Source: an uncultured Chryseobacterium sp. (lineage in GTDB: Bacteria; Bacteroidota; Bacteroidia; Flavobacteriales; Weeksellaceae). Taken from it: a stretch of DNA of 64,000 nt. Below the pieces are notes generated by a model. It searched no databases. It was not told the DNA's origin and was given only the letters and a program-made list of their open reading frames with translations. The position numbers and the translations under genes are program-made. Where the stretch lies: NCBI GenBank assembly GCA_913775525.1, contig CAJYLH010000014.1, positions 62,001-126,000 of the forward strand, in the 5' to 3' direction. This document shows positions 32,505 through 43,000 of the stretch, piece by piece (position 1 is the stretch's first letter; each line of letters starts with the position of its first letter).

Positions 32505-35132
32505 TTAGAATGTGTACCCTACGGTAAGATTGAAATTAACTCCTCTGAAATAGTCAGTATACGTATACACCCCTTTGGTGTCCACATCATGGTAGCTCTT
32601 ATCACCCAGAAGTATTTTATACTTGCTGTTGAACATATTCTGTACGGCAAATTTCACATTCCAGTTTCTGGTCAGCTGGTCCTGGTATACGAAATCCAAC
32701 TGCGAGAATGGCTTTTCATAGAAATTATCTGATCCTGATGTTCCTACAGCATATATTTTGGATCCGGAAACATTATACACCAGAGAAAGGGTTCTGGTCA
32801 GGCTGTTTTTCTTTTTGATTTCGTACTTAAGGTCGGCATTGATCGTATAAGGTGCAGCACCCTGCAGGCCTCTTTTGTGAAGCTGGTCGTTGGTATATCC
32901 CTGAGGCCTTTCCAGTAATAATTGATCTTCGCTTCTGTCTACGTTGGAATACATGAATGTGGCATTGGCTCCGAACATAAAATTGCTGAGGCTTTCAGAA
33001 ATCCTGCCCAGGCTGATGATTCCTTCAAGTTCCACCCCTGCCAGCTGTGCTCTCTTGGCGTTCAGGAATGATACAGTAATCCCGTTGGCATCACCGGAAG
33101 TGATGAAAGAACGTTCGATAGCTTTGTCAATCCTTTTGGCAAATAAATTCACAGAGAAAAGCTCTTTGTTGGTAGGGTAGTATTCCCACTTCAGGTCAAA
33201 GTTGTAATTTTCACTGTTTTCGATATCAGCGTTACCCTTAATGGTTTCGTTATCCGGATTGATATAGCTGATAGGCATTCTCTCAATAAGGACAGGTCTG
33301 GTGATGGTCTTACTGAATGAGAACCTCAGGTTATGCTTATTGTTAAGCGCTTTTTTGATCGCGATAGACGGTAAAAACAGGTTTCTGTTTTTAATGATAT
33401 TGTCTTTTTTATCAGAGCTTTGCTGCGAATAACGGATCAGCGTGATATCATTCTCATATCTTCCTCCTAACAGGATGTCCCAGGATTCGGAAGGTTTATA
33501 ATTTAAATTAACATACCCGGCATTCACAAACTGGTACATCATGGATAAGAACTGGGATGCATCAGATCCTTCCTGAAAAGAGAGGTCTCCGTTCATGATG
33601 GAATTGTTGAAGGTGGATTGCGGAGTATCTTTATCAATAATATGCTCTCTGTTGGCAATGTTATTGGCTACTCCGAAGATAAATCTGTACGAGTTCTTTC
33701 TCAGGTCCGCAAAACCATTGTATCCTACGGAAAACTGGATCGGGTAATCTTTTTTATCTCCTTTTTCACCCAGGAAAACAGAATATTCTCCATAGGCAGA
33801 ACCGTAGAATCTGGAATTTACATCAAGGTACTGGCGGATCAGGTTGTTGGCCCCGTAAGCAAGATACAGTTTGTCTTCAGGTAAAATATTGTTGTTGGCA
33901 TCCCTGCGGCTACCTTCAATGATTTTTCTGTCCGGCTGCTGATAATTGTTGATCACATAACTTCCTCCGGCTTTAACCTGATGTCGATCACCGATCTTTT
34001 GTGAGGCAGTAAGCTGAAGGTCCAGGAACCTTGACAGGTCCAGCTGGTTCGTACGGAAAAATCCGAGATCTTTATTCTGTACCTGATTGTTCTTATACCC
34101 GTAATAATCTTCGATGATATTATTGGTGCTCTGTAAGTACATGGCGTTTAAATTAACATTCGTGCCTCTGTTCTTATAAGCAAGTCCAAGGAGTGTGGAA
34201 GACTCCGTTTCGTAATTATACTGCTTTCTTAAAAGGTCATTGTTCAGAACGATGACATTCCCGAAATCTTTGAACTGATTTTTAGCCCCTTCACGGAAAG
34301 AAAATTTAGTTCCCTGGTTCAAAGAGAATAAAACAGCCATATTACCGGTTTCACCCATCTTCATTTTCTGAGCCGTGGTAAATCCTATGCTGGAGTTGGG
34401 AATCGGTCTGATGTTATCAACATTCCAGGAATCCTTAAATGAATTGATTGATTCGTTAGCAGAAAATTTATAGTTGCTCGGTCTTGAGTCTCTCACCTGA
34501 TCCGGCAGCCTCCTGTCTCTGCCGTTCAGTCCCAGATAGCCGTTCAGCCCGTCTGCCCCTTCGGCAACCTTGAAGTTATTTCTAAAGGTGCTTAAATTAT
34601 TCATGCCTACGCTGAATTCCACCTTGGTAAAAGGCTTGTCAATGGTAAGCGTTTCAATATCGAAGGTAGCTCCTGCAAAGTCTCCGTAAAGATTGGAGTT
34701 GAATGTTTTATAAATGTTCAGCTTGCCTACTACGTCGGTAGGGAACTGCTTTAAAGCGATAATTTTCTGGAACGGGTTGTTGGATGGAGAACCCAGTCCG
34801 TTGATAAGCAGGTAATTGTATCGTTCCTCAAGCCCTCTTACGAAAAGCCCTCTTCCTTCTACGGTGGTGATCCCGGTTACTTTGGTAAGCCCCTGCTCAA
34901 CATTGGAAATCCCTTTTCTGGAAATCTCCTCTGCACTTACGGCCTGTTTCTGGATAATGGCTTTCTTCTGCTCACCTAATACGGCGGTTTCAGTTTTCCT
35001 GTTGCTGTTACCCTGGATGATAACACCTTCAATCTTCTTTTCCTTCCCAACGGTGTCTCTTTTTATTTCCTGAGCATAAAATACGGATCCGGTCAGGAAT
35101 ATGACCGCAACACTAAGATTGCTAATTTTCAT
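32505..35132 (-). CDS. TonB-dependent outer-membrane receptor
   Basis: This is an 875-residue receptor with signal peptide (MKISNLSVAVIFLTGSVFYAQ). A plug domain follows at about 45-165 (KAIIQKQAVSAEEISRKGI, GLTKVTGITTVEGRGLFVRG, LKQFPTDVVGKLNIYKTFNS). The rest is a large barrel ending LTVGYTF. No carboxypeptidase-like domain is present. It belongs to the general flavobacterial group whose natural ligand is unclear. It is divergent from a PhoB/PhoR-like two-component system across a 196-bp gap and is followed by a lipoprotein gene. Control by that two-component pair is a reasonable guess from context only. Confidence 0.85.
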   Translation of the reverse strand: MKISNLSVAVIFLTGSVFYAQEIKRDTVGKEKKIEGVIIQGNSNRKTETAVLGEQKKAIIQKQAVSAEEISRKGISNVEQGLTKVTGITTVEGRGLFVRGLEERYNYLLINGLGSPSNNPFQKIIALKQFPTDVVGKLNIYKTFNSNLYGDFAGATFDIETLTIDKPFTKVEFSVGMNNLSTFRNNFKVAEGADGLNGYLGLNGRDRRLPDQVRDSRPSNYKFSANESINSFKDSWNVDNIRPIPNSSIGFTTAQKMKMGETGNMAVLFSLNQGTKFSFREGAKNQFKDFGNVIVLNNDLLRKQYNYETESSTLLGLAYKNRGTNVNLNAMYLQSTNNIIEDYYGYKNNQVQNKDLGFFRTNQLDLSRFLDLQLTASQKIGDRHQVKAGGSYVINNYQQPDRKIIEGSRRDANNNILPEDKLYLAYGANNLIRQYLDVNSRFYGSAYGEYSVFLGEKGDKKDYPIQFSVGYNGFADLRKNSYRFIFGVANNIANREHIIDKDTPQSTFNNSIMNGDLSFQEGSDASQFLSMMYQFVNAGYVNLNYKPSESWDILLGGRYENDITLIRYSQQSSDKKDNIIKNRNLFLPSIAIKKALNNKHNLRFSFSKTITRPVLIERMPISYINPDNETIKGNADIENSENYNFDLKWEYYPTNKELFSVNLFAKRIDKAIERSFITSGDANGITVSFLNAKRAQLAGVELEGIISLGRISESLSNFMFGANATFMYSNVDRSEDQLLLERPQGYTNDQLHKRGLQGAAPYTINADLKYEIKKKNSLTRTLSLVYNVSGSKIYAVGTSGSDNFYEKPFSQLDFVYQDQLTRNWNVKFAVQNMFNSKYKILLGDKSYHDVDTKGVYTYTDYFRGVNFNLTVGYTF

Positions 35133-35301
35133 TATCTTACTTTTATTTACTAAAATTCTTTCGCTGCAAAGAAATGAAAGATTAACAGGGGAAATGGTTT
35201 AGTAAAATTTAATTTTTTTTTAACTAAATATTAAGAATCCAGATTTATTGTTAACTTTATGTGAACGATTACCGGAGCGTTAATCTGTCATTTAAAAATC
35301 A

Positions 35302-35309
35302 TTAACTTT
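35302..35309 (+). promoter_or_regulatory. Flavobacterial -7 element (TAACTTTG) for the response regulator
   Basis: TAnnTTTG match 20 bp before the ATG at 35329. It overlaps the in-frame TTG at 35308, so the ATG is the better start. TTAACT/TTAATCT occurs four times in this divergent region (35220, 35251, 35280, 35302). Confidence 0.55.
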
Positions 35310-35328
35310 GGCACAGGAAAAAATAAAG

Positions 35329-36006
35329 ATGAACCAAAAGAAAATACTCTTAATAGACGACGAACTGGATATTTTAGAGATTCTGTCTTATAATTTGGAA
35401 AAAGAAGGCTACGATATTTTCACTGCCACCAACGGTAACGAAGGCATCGAAAAAGCCAAGGAAATTATTCCCGATCTTATCCTGCTGGATGTCATGATGC
35501 CTGAAAAAGACGGTATCGAAACCTGCCAGGAACTCCGCAAGATCAAAGAACTTCATAAGACCCTTATTGTTTTTCTTTCTGCAAGGAGCGAAGAATTTTC
35601 ACAACTGGCCGGCTTTCAGGCTGGCGCCAATGATTATGTGGTGAAGCTTATCAAGCCGAAGATCCTGATCTCTAAAGTCAATGCCCTGTTGCAGCTGACC
35701 TCACAGGTTTCAGACAATGCCAAGCTTATTGAAATAGGAGACCTGGTGATTGATAAAGATAATTTCAGGGTGTCTAAAAGCGGCCAGCAATTCCTGTTGC
35801 CCAAAAAAGAATTTGATCTTTTGTACCTGCTGGCTTCCAACACGGAAAAAGTGTTCAAGAGAGAAGAAATCCTGGAAAAAGTATGGGGTAATGATGTAAT
35901 TGTGGGGGAAAGGACCATCGACGTACACATCAGGAGGCTGAGAGAGAAATTAGGCATCAGCACGATCCAGACCCTGAAAGGAATCGGATACAAGCTTATT
36001 GTTTAA
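35329..36006 (+). CDS. OmpR/PhoB-type response regulator
   Basis: This is a 225-residue response regulator. The receiver domain (about 1-115) has the acidic pocket IDDEL, the phosphorylated D54 in LLDVMMPEKDG, the conserved Ser/Thr in VFLSARSEE, and Lys in YVVKLIKPK. The winged-helix output domain (130-225) ends EKVWGNDVIVGERTIDVHIRRL and GIGYKLIV, as in PhoB and other OmpR-family members. The VKLIKPK segment has an insertion next to the usual K-P pair, worth noting. It is encoded 49 bp ahead of the sensor kinase and divergent from a TonB receptor gene, which may be one of its targets. Confidence 0.9.
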   Translation: MNQKKILLIDDELDILEILSYNLEKEGYDIFTATNGNEGIEKAKEIIPDLILLDVMMPEKDGIETCQELRKIKELHKTLIVFLSARSEEFSQLAGFQAGANDYVVKLIKPKILISKVNALLQLTSQVSDNAKLIEIGDLVIDKDNFRVSKSGQQFLLPKKEFDLLYLLASNTEKVFKREEILEKVWGNDVIVGERTIDVHIRRLREKLGISTIQTLKGIGYKLIV

Positions 36007-36055
36007 CACCTTAAAAAGGCCTACCTTTACCTTCAACCCATAAATCCTTGTAAAA

Positions 36056-37087
36056 TTGAAATTTTACAGACTTACCCTGCTCGCCTCATGTCTGCTGACA
36101 CTGGTGATGTTTCTGCTTGTCATTATTTTTGACGCCTTAAAAGATGTCTATGACCAGACCCCGTTTTTTAAGATAGGGCTCCTGATATGCCTTGTTTTTA
36201 TTTTCATGGTCAATTATGTCGTACTGGAGCTGCTTTTCAGTTATTACGGAAAAAAGCAGGTGCGTGGCTTGTCCCGGATCCTGCCGCAGGAAATTGTGCA
36301 TGACCAGGATGAAAATATTACCATCAAAGAACTGGGAGAAAGATTTTCCGATCTTAACCAGCGTAAGGTAACCGAGATTGATATGATGAAGGAAATGGAG
36401 AGTTACCGTAAAGAATACATCGGGAATGTTTCCCATGAGCTTAAAACACCCCTGTTTTCCATCCAGGGTTATGTGGAAACCCTCAGGGACGGTGGAGTGG
36501 ATAACCTCACCATCCGCGACAAATACCTGGAAAGAATTGATAAATCCGTTGAAAGGCTTATTGCCATTGTAACCGACCTGGATATGATCAACAGGCTGGA
36601 AGCCGGAGAGATCAACCTTACCATATCGCGGTTTGATGTCAACATGCTGATCAAAGAAATTTTTGACCTGCTCGACCTCGAAGCGGAAAAGCACAATACC
36701 ACATTACAGATCCAGACCCTGCAGCCGCAGATCCTTGTGGATGCCGACAAGCAAAAAATATCACAGGTGTTCATCAACCTGATTTCAAACGCCATTCATT
36801 ACGCCAACCGTCAGGAAGCGCGGGTCGTGGTAAAAACCAGTGTCCTGAAAAACAAAGTACTCATAGAAGTAATTGATAACGGGATGGGTATTAAGCCTGA
36901 GAGCCTGCCGCGTATTTTCGAGCGTTTTTACCGCGTTGAAACGAGCCGTAGCCGTAGGGAAGGAGGATCTGGGTTAGGGCTTGCCATTGTGAAGCATATC
37001 TTGGAGGCCCATAGTGAAAATATCACTGTGGAAAGCGTTTATTTAGAAGGAACAAAATTTAGTTTCATGCTTGAAAAAGGGAAATGA
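36056..37087 (+). CDS. PhoR-like membrane sensor histidine kinase
   Basis: This is a 343-residue kinase with two N-terminal helices (about 7-28 and 37-58) with almost no periplasmic loop, a short HAMP-like/coiled linker, then HisKA with GNVSHELKTPLFSIQGYVETL (His127), and a complete HATPase domain: VFINLISNAIHYA (N box), IDNGMGIKP (G1), GGSGLGLAIVKHILEAH (G2). It resembles PhoR in having few sensory loops and lying just after PhoB-like regulator. Start is TTG at 36056: no ATG precedes the first helix, and the first in-frame ATG would remove part of it. The input signal is not visible. Confidence 0.88.
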   Translation: MKFYRLTLLASCLLTLVMFLLVIIFDALKDVYDQTPFFKIGLLICLVFIFMVNYVVLELLFSYYGKKQVRGLSRILPQEIVHDQDENITIKELGERFSDLNQRKVTEIDMMKEMESYRKEYIGNVSHELKTPLFSIQGYVETLRDGGVDNLTIRDKYLERIDKSVERLIAIVTDLDMINRLEAGEINLTISRFDVNMLIKEIFDLLDLEAEKHNTTLQIQTLQPQILVDADKQKISQVFINLISNAIHYANRQEARVVVKTSVLKNKVLIEVIDNGMGIKPESLPRIFERFYRVETSRSRREGGSGLGLAIVKHILEAHSENITVESVYLEGTKFSFMLEKGK

Positions 37088-37140
37088 ATACCCTGAAAAT
37101 GTATGAAAAAAAAATGTTTTAAAAAATTCTAAAATATTTT

Positions 37141-37168
37141 TTGTCGAATCTCATTTATTATATATTTG
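37141..37168 (+). promoter_or_regulatory. Flavobacterial promoter (TTG - 17 bp - TATATTTG)
   Basis: TTG at 37141 and TATATTTG at 37161-37168 with 17 bp between, the best match to the Bacteroidetes consensus in the window. It serves the acidic-tailed protein gene, with a 52-bp leader. Confidence 0.7.
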
Positions 37169-37219
37169 CAACAGAAATTTATCATAATAATAAAGGCAAA
37201 AAGTAACTAAAAAACTGAT

Positions 37220-37813
37220 ATGGTTTATAAAATCCGCGTGATATTAGATGCGAAAGAAGATATTTTCCGTGATATTGAGGTTAAGGGAAAACAGACGCTA
37301 TGGAACTTACATTTAGGAATTAAAAGTGCCTTCAGCCTGCAGGGTGACGAGCTTTCTACTTTTAACCTGCTGGAAGATGACGGTACCATTATAAAAAGTG
37401 TTCCGTTAGAAGATATGAGCGATGACGGAGACGGCGAGATTATGTCGGATGTATATATCGATGAGGCTTTTGAAACAAAAGGGAATAAAGCCCAGTTTCA
37501 GTATGGTCTCCTCGATCTTTGGGAATTTTTCTGTGAACTGGTGGAAGTGATCGAAGAAACCAAAGGTGTTAACTACCCTATTACCGTATACCGTTTCGGC
37601 AACGTTCCCCTTAAAGCTCCTGCCAAAAGCGGAAGTGCCGGAGGATCCAAAAAGAAATCTGCAATGCCGTTGCTGGAAGATGATTTCAGCTTTGATGATG
37701 ATTTCGAAGCCACAGGCAATTTTGAAGAGGATGACGATACCTTCGATGATGAAGAGGAAGATTACAATGATGACATCTTCGATGAAGAAGATGACAACGA
37801 CGACGAAAAGTAA
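37220..37813 (+). CDS. pRiA4b ORF-3-like protein with acidic tail
   Basis: This 197-residue cytosolic protein has the first ~125 residues in the 'plasmid pRiA4b ORF-3' pattern: MVYKIRVILDAKEDIFRDI (beta strand), LWNLHLGIKSAFSLQGDEL (the helix that follows in the family), FQYGLLDLWEFFCEL. A basic hinge (KSGSAGGSKKKSA) leads to ~55 residues almost entirely Asp/Glu with scattered Phe/Tyr. Family members are named after an IS1096 passenger or Ri plasmid gene, but no transposase lies nearby. The tail could bind basic partners or divalent ions. Function not known. It has a strong promoter of its own. Confidence 0.8.
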   Translation: MVYKIRVILDAKEDIFRDIEVKGKQTLWNLHLGIKSAFSLQGDELSTFNLLEDDGTIIKSVPLEDMSDDGDGEIMSDVYIDEAFETKGNKAQFQYGLLDLWEFFCELVEVIEETKGVNYPITVYRFGNVPLKAPAKSGSAGGSKKKSAMPLLEDDFSFDDDFEATGNFEEDDDTFDDEEEDYNDDIFDEEDDNDDEK

Positions 37814-37962
37814 ATCTCTGATCCCTCGGACACGGATACAAGATATAAATCAGAATAGGTTTTCCTGTTCTGATTTTTTTTGCCTGAACAAAGAATCGGG
37901 TCATGCCTTCAACGTGCCGGGCATTATTTTTGAATGCTTAATCCGTTATAAATACACACACA

Positions 37963-38505
37963 ATGAAAAACCTGAAAAAGATAGTGATTCCCGTTTCATT
38001 GGGAATTATCGGATTGATGCTGCTGAACTCATGCTCCGTTGGGATTCCTGAAGGAGCCACAGCCGTAAAGAATTTCGATGCAGACCGTTACCTGGGGAAA
38101 TGGTACGAAATCGCCCGGTTCGATTACCGTTTTGAAAAAGATATGGATAATGTAACCGCTGAATATTCCAAAAATCCGGACGGTAGTATCCGTGTCCAGA
38201 ATAAGGGGTACAATTATGTGAAAAAAGAATGGAAACAATCCGTTGGGGAAGCAAGGTTTGTTAACGATAAGACAGAAGCGAGGCTGAAGGTTTCATTCTT
38301 TAAACCGATCTGGGCAGGCTATAATGTTATTGAGCTTGATGATAACTATCAGTATGCACTGGTGGTGGGAAACAACCTGAAATACCTCTGGATCCTGTCC
38401 CGTACAACCACCATACCTGAAAATGTGCGTCAGAAATTCCTGGAAAAGGCCAAAAGTATCGGATACAATACGGATGAACTGATCTGGGTAAAACATAATC
38501 AGTAA
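37963..38505 (+). CDS. Lipocalin family outer-membrane lipoprotein (Blc-like)
   Basis: This 180-residue lipoprotein has signal peptide ending LMLLNSC (Cys24). The lipocalin signature is clear: FDADRYLGKWYEIAR (GxW motif), then the strands VTAEYSKNPDGSIRVQNKGY, and YALVVGNNLKYLWILSR (the second conserved region with the Arg that packs on the GxW Trp). Bacterial lipocalins (Blc) are anchored in the outer membrane and bind lysophospholipids or other lipids, perhaps aiding envelope repair. It is monocistronic; a terminator follows. Start: the ATG at 37963 gives a standard signal peptide. Confidence 0.9.
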   Translation: MKNLKKIVIPVSLGIIGLMLLNSCSVGIPEGATAVKNFDADRYLGKWYEIARFDYRFEKDMDNVTAEYSKNPDGSIRVQNKGYNYVKKEWKQSVGEARFVNDKTEARLKVSFFKPIWAGYNVIELDDNYQYALVVGNNLKYLWILSRTTTIPENVRQKFLEKAKSIGYNTDELIWVKHNQ

Positions 38506-38526
38506 TGCACAGGTATTTTAAAAAAT

Positions 38527-38558
38527 TAACCCTTTCAAAATCTATTTTTGAAAGGGTT
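38527..38558 (+). terminator. Terminator of the lipocalin gene
   Basis: ACCCTTTCAAAA / TTTTGAAAGGGT with a short loop. The T run afterwards is brief (TTTC), so it may be moderately efficient. Confidence 0.7.
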
Positions 38559-38678
38559 TCTGGCATCATAGCATAGGGTTTATTCTGTCACTGATCTGTT
38601 GTAAATTTTCATAGTAACATTTTGCAGATAGAGACTTTTTCACGTCATTTGTATCAGGAATTTTTCAAGAATGTTGAT

Positions 38679-39929
38679 ATGGAAAAAGCGGTTCTGATAA
38701 CCATCGGGGATGAAATCCTGTCAGGAAATACGGTAGATACCAATTCTAATTTTATAGCTGCGGAACTCAAAGCCATCGGGATTAAAGTCATACAGATCCT
38801 TACGATCTCCGATGAGATTGAAACGATAAAAGAAACCTTAAGATCAGCCTTTGAAACAGGAGATCTGGTTATAACCACCGGCGGATTGGGACCTACAAGG
38901 GATGACAAGACGAAAAAAGCCTTGGCCGAATTCTTCGATGATGAAATCGTGCTGGATGAGCTGACTTTTGAACACCTCAGGAAATACATGGAGAAACGAG
39001 GCCGTTTAGAGATCCTGGAAAGAAACCGGGAACAGGCGTTTGTCCCTAAAAAATCCACTGTTTTCCAGAACCATTACGGGACGGCTCCATGCATGATGAT
39101 GGAACAGCAGGGTAAACTCTCTTTCAGCCTTCCCGGTGTCCCGTACGAAGTAAAACCGCTGATCAGGGATCAGATCATCCCGTATCTTAAAGAAAGGTTC
39201 AGCCTTAACCATATTGTCTCCAGGATTGTTTCTGTAGTCGGGATCCCGGAGAGTGTCCTTGCAGACACCATAGAAGGGTGGGAACTGGCGCTGCCGGCAC
39301 ACATTACCTTATCTTATCTTCCTGTCGGGACCCGTGTAAAGCTCAGGCTCACGGCAACGGGAGCTGTGGAAGAGCTTCTCGGCATACAGCTGGAACAGGA
39401 AATCCAGAAATTGTTCCCGATCATCGGTGATCAAATTATTGCCACTTCCGAAGATAAAATAGAGAAAATACTGGCCGAACTGCTGGATGAAAGAAGCATG
39501 AACATTTCCACGGCGGAAAGCTGCACCGGCGGAGAACTGGCTAAAATGTTAACCTCCAATTCCGGGAGTTCCAGGTATTATACAGGAGGAGTGATTTCTT
39601 ATGCCACTGAAAAGAAAACTGAAATCCTTAACGTATCTCAGAAGACCATTGATGAATATACCGTGGTAAGTGCCGAAGTGGCACAAGAAATGGCGGCGGG
39701 GTGTCAGGAATTATTCGGAACCGATATTGCCCTTTCTACCACAGGCGTTGCCGGTCCCGGAAAAGGCGAGGATGGCAAAGCGGTGGGTACGGTATTTTAT
39801 ACCATCAGGCTCAGGGAACGGGCGGAAACATTCCAGCTTTTCCTGCCTCATCTGGACCGGTTAGACTTTATGTATTTTGTTTCGCAAAAAATTCTTCAGG
39901 ACCTTGTCTCCATGCTGATAAGTGCCTAA
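38679..39929 (+). CDS. cinA: CinA family nicotinamide-nucleotide deamidase
   Basis: This is a 416-residue cytosolic protein. The N-terminal COG1058/MocF-like domain (about 1-170) has LITIGDEILSGNTVDTNS and TTGGLGPTRDDKT, typical of ADP-ribose pyrophosphatase CinA domains. The C-terminal CinA/PncC domain (about 255-415) has STAESCTGGELAKMLTSNSG (catalytic Ser) and YTGGVISYATEKK, which deamidates nicotinamide mononucleotide. It recycles pyridine nucleotides and has historical links to competence. Start: ATG 38679 (MEKAVLITIGDEI); the longer frame from 38622 is not conserved. Confidence 0.92.
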   Translation: MEKAVLITIGDEILSGNTVDTNSNFIAAELKAIGIKVIQILTISDEIETIKETLRSAFETGDLVITTGGLGPTRDDKTKKALAEFFDDEIVLDELTFEHLRKYMEKRGRLEILERNREQAFVPKKSTVFQNHYGTAPCMMMEQQGKLSFSLPGVPYEVKPLIRDQIIPYLKERFSLNHIVSRIVSVVGIPESVLADTIEGWELALPAHITLSYLPVGTRVKLRLTATGAVEELLGIQLEQEIQKLFPIIGDQIIATSEDKIEKILAELLDERSMNISTAESCTGGELAKMLTSNSGSSRYYTGGVISYATEKKTEILNVSQKTIDEYTVVSAEVAQEMAAGCQELFGTDIALSTTGVAGPGKGEDGKAVGTVFYTIRLRERAETFQLFLPHLDRLDFMYFVSQKILQDLVSMLISA

Positions 39930-40017
39930 AGGCCACTGTATTTTTAATTTTATTTTAATAGGTTTTACGGGGCGTTTTCATGCTTTTTGACGTTGCTTTG
40001 CATAAAGAAATCAGAAG

Positions 40018-43000
40018 GTGGAACACTCAAAACAAATTTTTCAGACCGAGAATAAAAAACGCTGGAGAAATGTAAAGTGGGGATCAAGAATTTTTATTTT
40101 CCTCGCGGTACTGCTCTTCATTGCACTGGGTCTGATGATGAAACTGGACAGAAGTCCGAAAATCCCTTTTAAAGAAGATTACAAAGCAGTAATTACGGCC
40201 AGCCGGCCCTATCTTCAGGAAAATAAAATATCCAAAGAGTATAAAGGCTTCAGGAGCTTCATCTCCGAAAAAAATATCCATACCAATCTTGCCAAGATAG
40301 AAAAGGCAAAAGAAGAACGTTTCAGAAACCAGAACCGCAACTGGGCAGAGTTTCCGGGAGGGATCCGTTCTGCATTTTATGTAGCCTGGGACCCCCAGTC
40401 GCTCATGTCGCTGAAAAGGAATATCCGGCATATCAACCTGGTATTTCCGGAATGGTTTTTCCTGGATCCGAAATCCGGAGGCCTGAAAACCAACGTAGAT
40501 CCGGAAGGGTATAAGATCATTAAAAGGGCCGGAGTGGCAGCGATGCCGATGCTCAGTAACAATGCAGACCGGGAGTTCCGCTCAGAAGGACTGTCTAAAG
40601 TGCTGAAAGATCCGCAGAAGAGGACACAGCTGATCAATACAATAACCGCCCAGTGCCTTAAATTTCATTTCAAAGGAATTAATGTGGATTTTGAAAGCAT
40701 CGGGCTGGATTCTGATGAATACCTTATTGCATTCATGAAAGAGCTTTCAGGAACCTTCAGAAAGAACGGACTGATGGTAACCATGGATATCATGACGGAT
40801 AACGATGATTATAATATCCGTAAGCTGGATCCTTACGTAGATTACTTTGTGCTCATGGCATATGATGAGTATTCTGCAGATAATGACGCCGGACCCGTAT
40901 CTTCCCAGAAATGGATTGAAGCGCAGACCGGTAAGATACTGCAGAAAACTGCGCCTGATAAAATTATTTTAGGGTTGGGGGCTTACGGCTATGACTGGAG
41001 CACGAATACGGATGACAATACTTCCGTGACGTACATGCAGGCCATTACAAAAGCCAGTGCAAGTAAAGCCAAAATAAACTTTGATGATAATACGTTCAAT
41101 CTGAATTATTCCTATACCGATGCCAAAAACAATACGCATACCGTATTCTTCAATGATGCAGCATCTATCTTCAATACCATGCGCTTCTCCTCGGAATATC
41201 CTCTGGCAGGAACCGCATTATGGAGATTGGGAAGTGAAGACAGCCGGGTATGGAATTTTTATGATAAAGACCTTAGCTCTGCGGGAATGTCCAAAATCAA
41301 CTTCAAAGATCTTGAAAATGTAAAAGGCCAGACCATGGTTGATTATATCGGGGACGGAGAAGTGCTGGATGTCCTGAATACGCCGCACGACGGAAAAATA
41401 GCCCTTGAAACGGATCCGAAAGAAAAAATCATCACCGATGAAACCTATAAGACCTATCCCAGCTCCTATGAAGTAAAAAAATACGGCGAGGCACCCCAGA
41501 AAGATCTGGTGCTGACTTTTGATGACGGTCCGGATGAAACCTATACCCCTCAGATCCTGGATGTTTTATCGAAATACCACGTTCCGGCAGCTTTTTTCCT
41601 GGTAGGGCTGAACGCGGAAAAAAACCTTCCGCTGGTAAAAAGGATTTACAGGGAAGGGCACGAAATCGGGAACCATACCTTCACCCACGAAAATGTGGCC
41701 AGGGTAAGTCCGGAAAGAGCTCTGCTGGAACTGAAACTGACACGGCTGCTGATCGAATGCATTACCGGCCACAGTACCATACTGTTCCGGGCTCCGTACA
41801 ATGCGGATTCAGAACCGACGACCCCGGAAGAAATCATACCGGTAGCACTCGCCAGGAAACAGAACTACCTCGACATCGGGGAAAATATTGACCCTGAAGA
41901 CTGGCAGCCGGGTATCAAAGCGGATGAAATTGTGAAAAGGGTGATGGAAGGTCTTCATCAGAGGAAAGGCAATATCATCCTGCTGCATGATGCCGGCGGC
42001 GATACCCGGGAAGAGACCGTAAAGGCACTCAAAGTCCTGATTCCTGCATTGCAGAAACAGGGGTACCACTTTACCAACCTCGCCAGCATCCTTCATAAAA
42101 GCAAAAACGAGCTCATGCCCGAAGTGCCCAAAACCAGGGCATACTATGTTATGCAGCTGAATCTGGTCCTGGCTACCGTGATTTATGGCATCAGCCATTT
42201 CCTGGTCGCTCTTTTTACCGTATTTATCGGATTAGGGATCATCAGGCTGTTGCTGATGGCCTATTGGGCAGTACGGGAAAAAAGAAAAGAAAAGGAGAAA
42301 GGCCGGTTTCCGGTTCTGGATTCCTACCCGAAAGTTTCCATCATGGTTCCTGCGTACAATGAAGAAGTCAATATCGTATCATCACTGAGCAATCTTCTGA
42401 ATCAGACCTACCCGAATTTTGATGTGATCATGATTGATGACGGAAGTAAAGATTCAACCTATCATAAAGCACAGGATGCCTTTGCCGGCCATACGAAACT
42501 CAAAATTCTTACGAAACCGAACGGAGGAAAGGCCACGGCTTTAAATTGCGGGATATCCCGGACTGATTCGGAATATGTAGTCTGCATTGATGCAGATACC
42601 AAGCTCCAGCAGGATGCCGTAAAATTCCTGATGGCGAGATTCCTTAATGCGGCTCCGGAAGAAATGATTGCCGCAGTAGCCGGGAACGTAAAAGTTGGAA
42701 ACCCGGTCAACTGGCTGACCAGATGGCAGGCGATAGAATATACCACCAGCCAGAATTTCGACCGCCTTGCCTATTCATATATCAATGCAGTTACTGTAAT
42801 TCCGGGAGCTATAGGAGCGTTCAGGAAAACAGTGATCGATGAAGTGGGAGGATATTCTTCCGATACCCTGGCGGAAGACTGTGATATTACCGTCAAGATG
42901 CTGAAAAAAGGGTACCGCATTGTCAATGAGAACAGGGCTGTTGCCGTTACCGAAGCGCCGGAAACCGTAAAACAGTTTCTGAAGCAGCGCTTCAGGTGGA

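Noticed and set aside
37220..37813. Insertion sequence remnant, suggested by the IS1096/pRiA4b family name
   Set aside because: No transposase, inverted ends or duplications are present; the name is historical.
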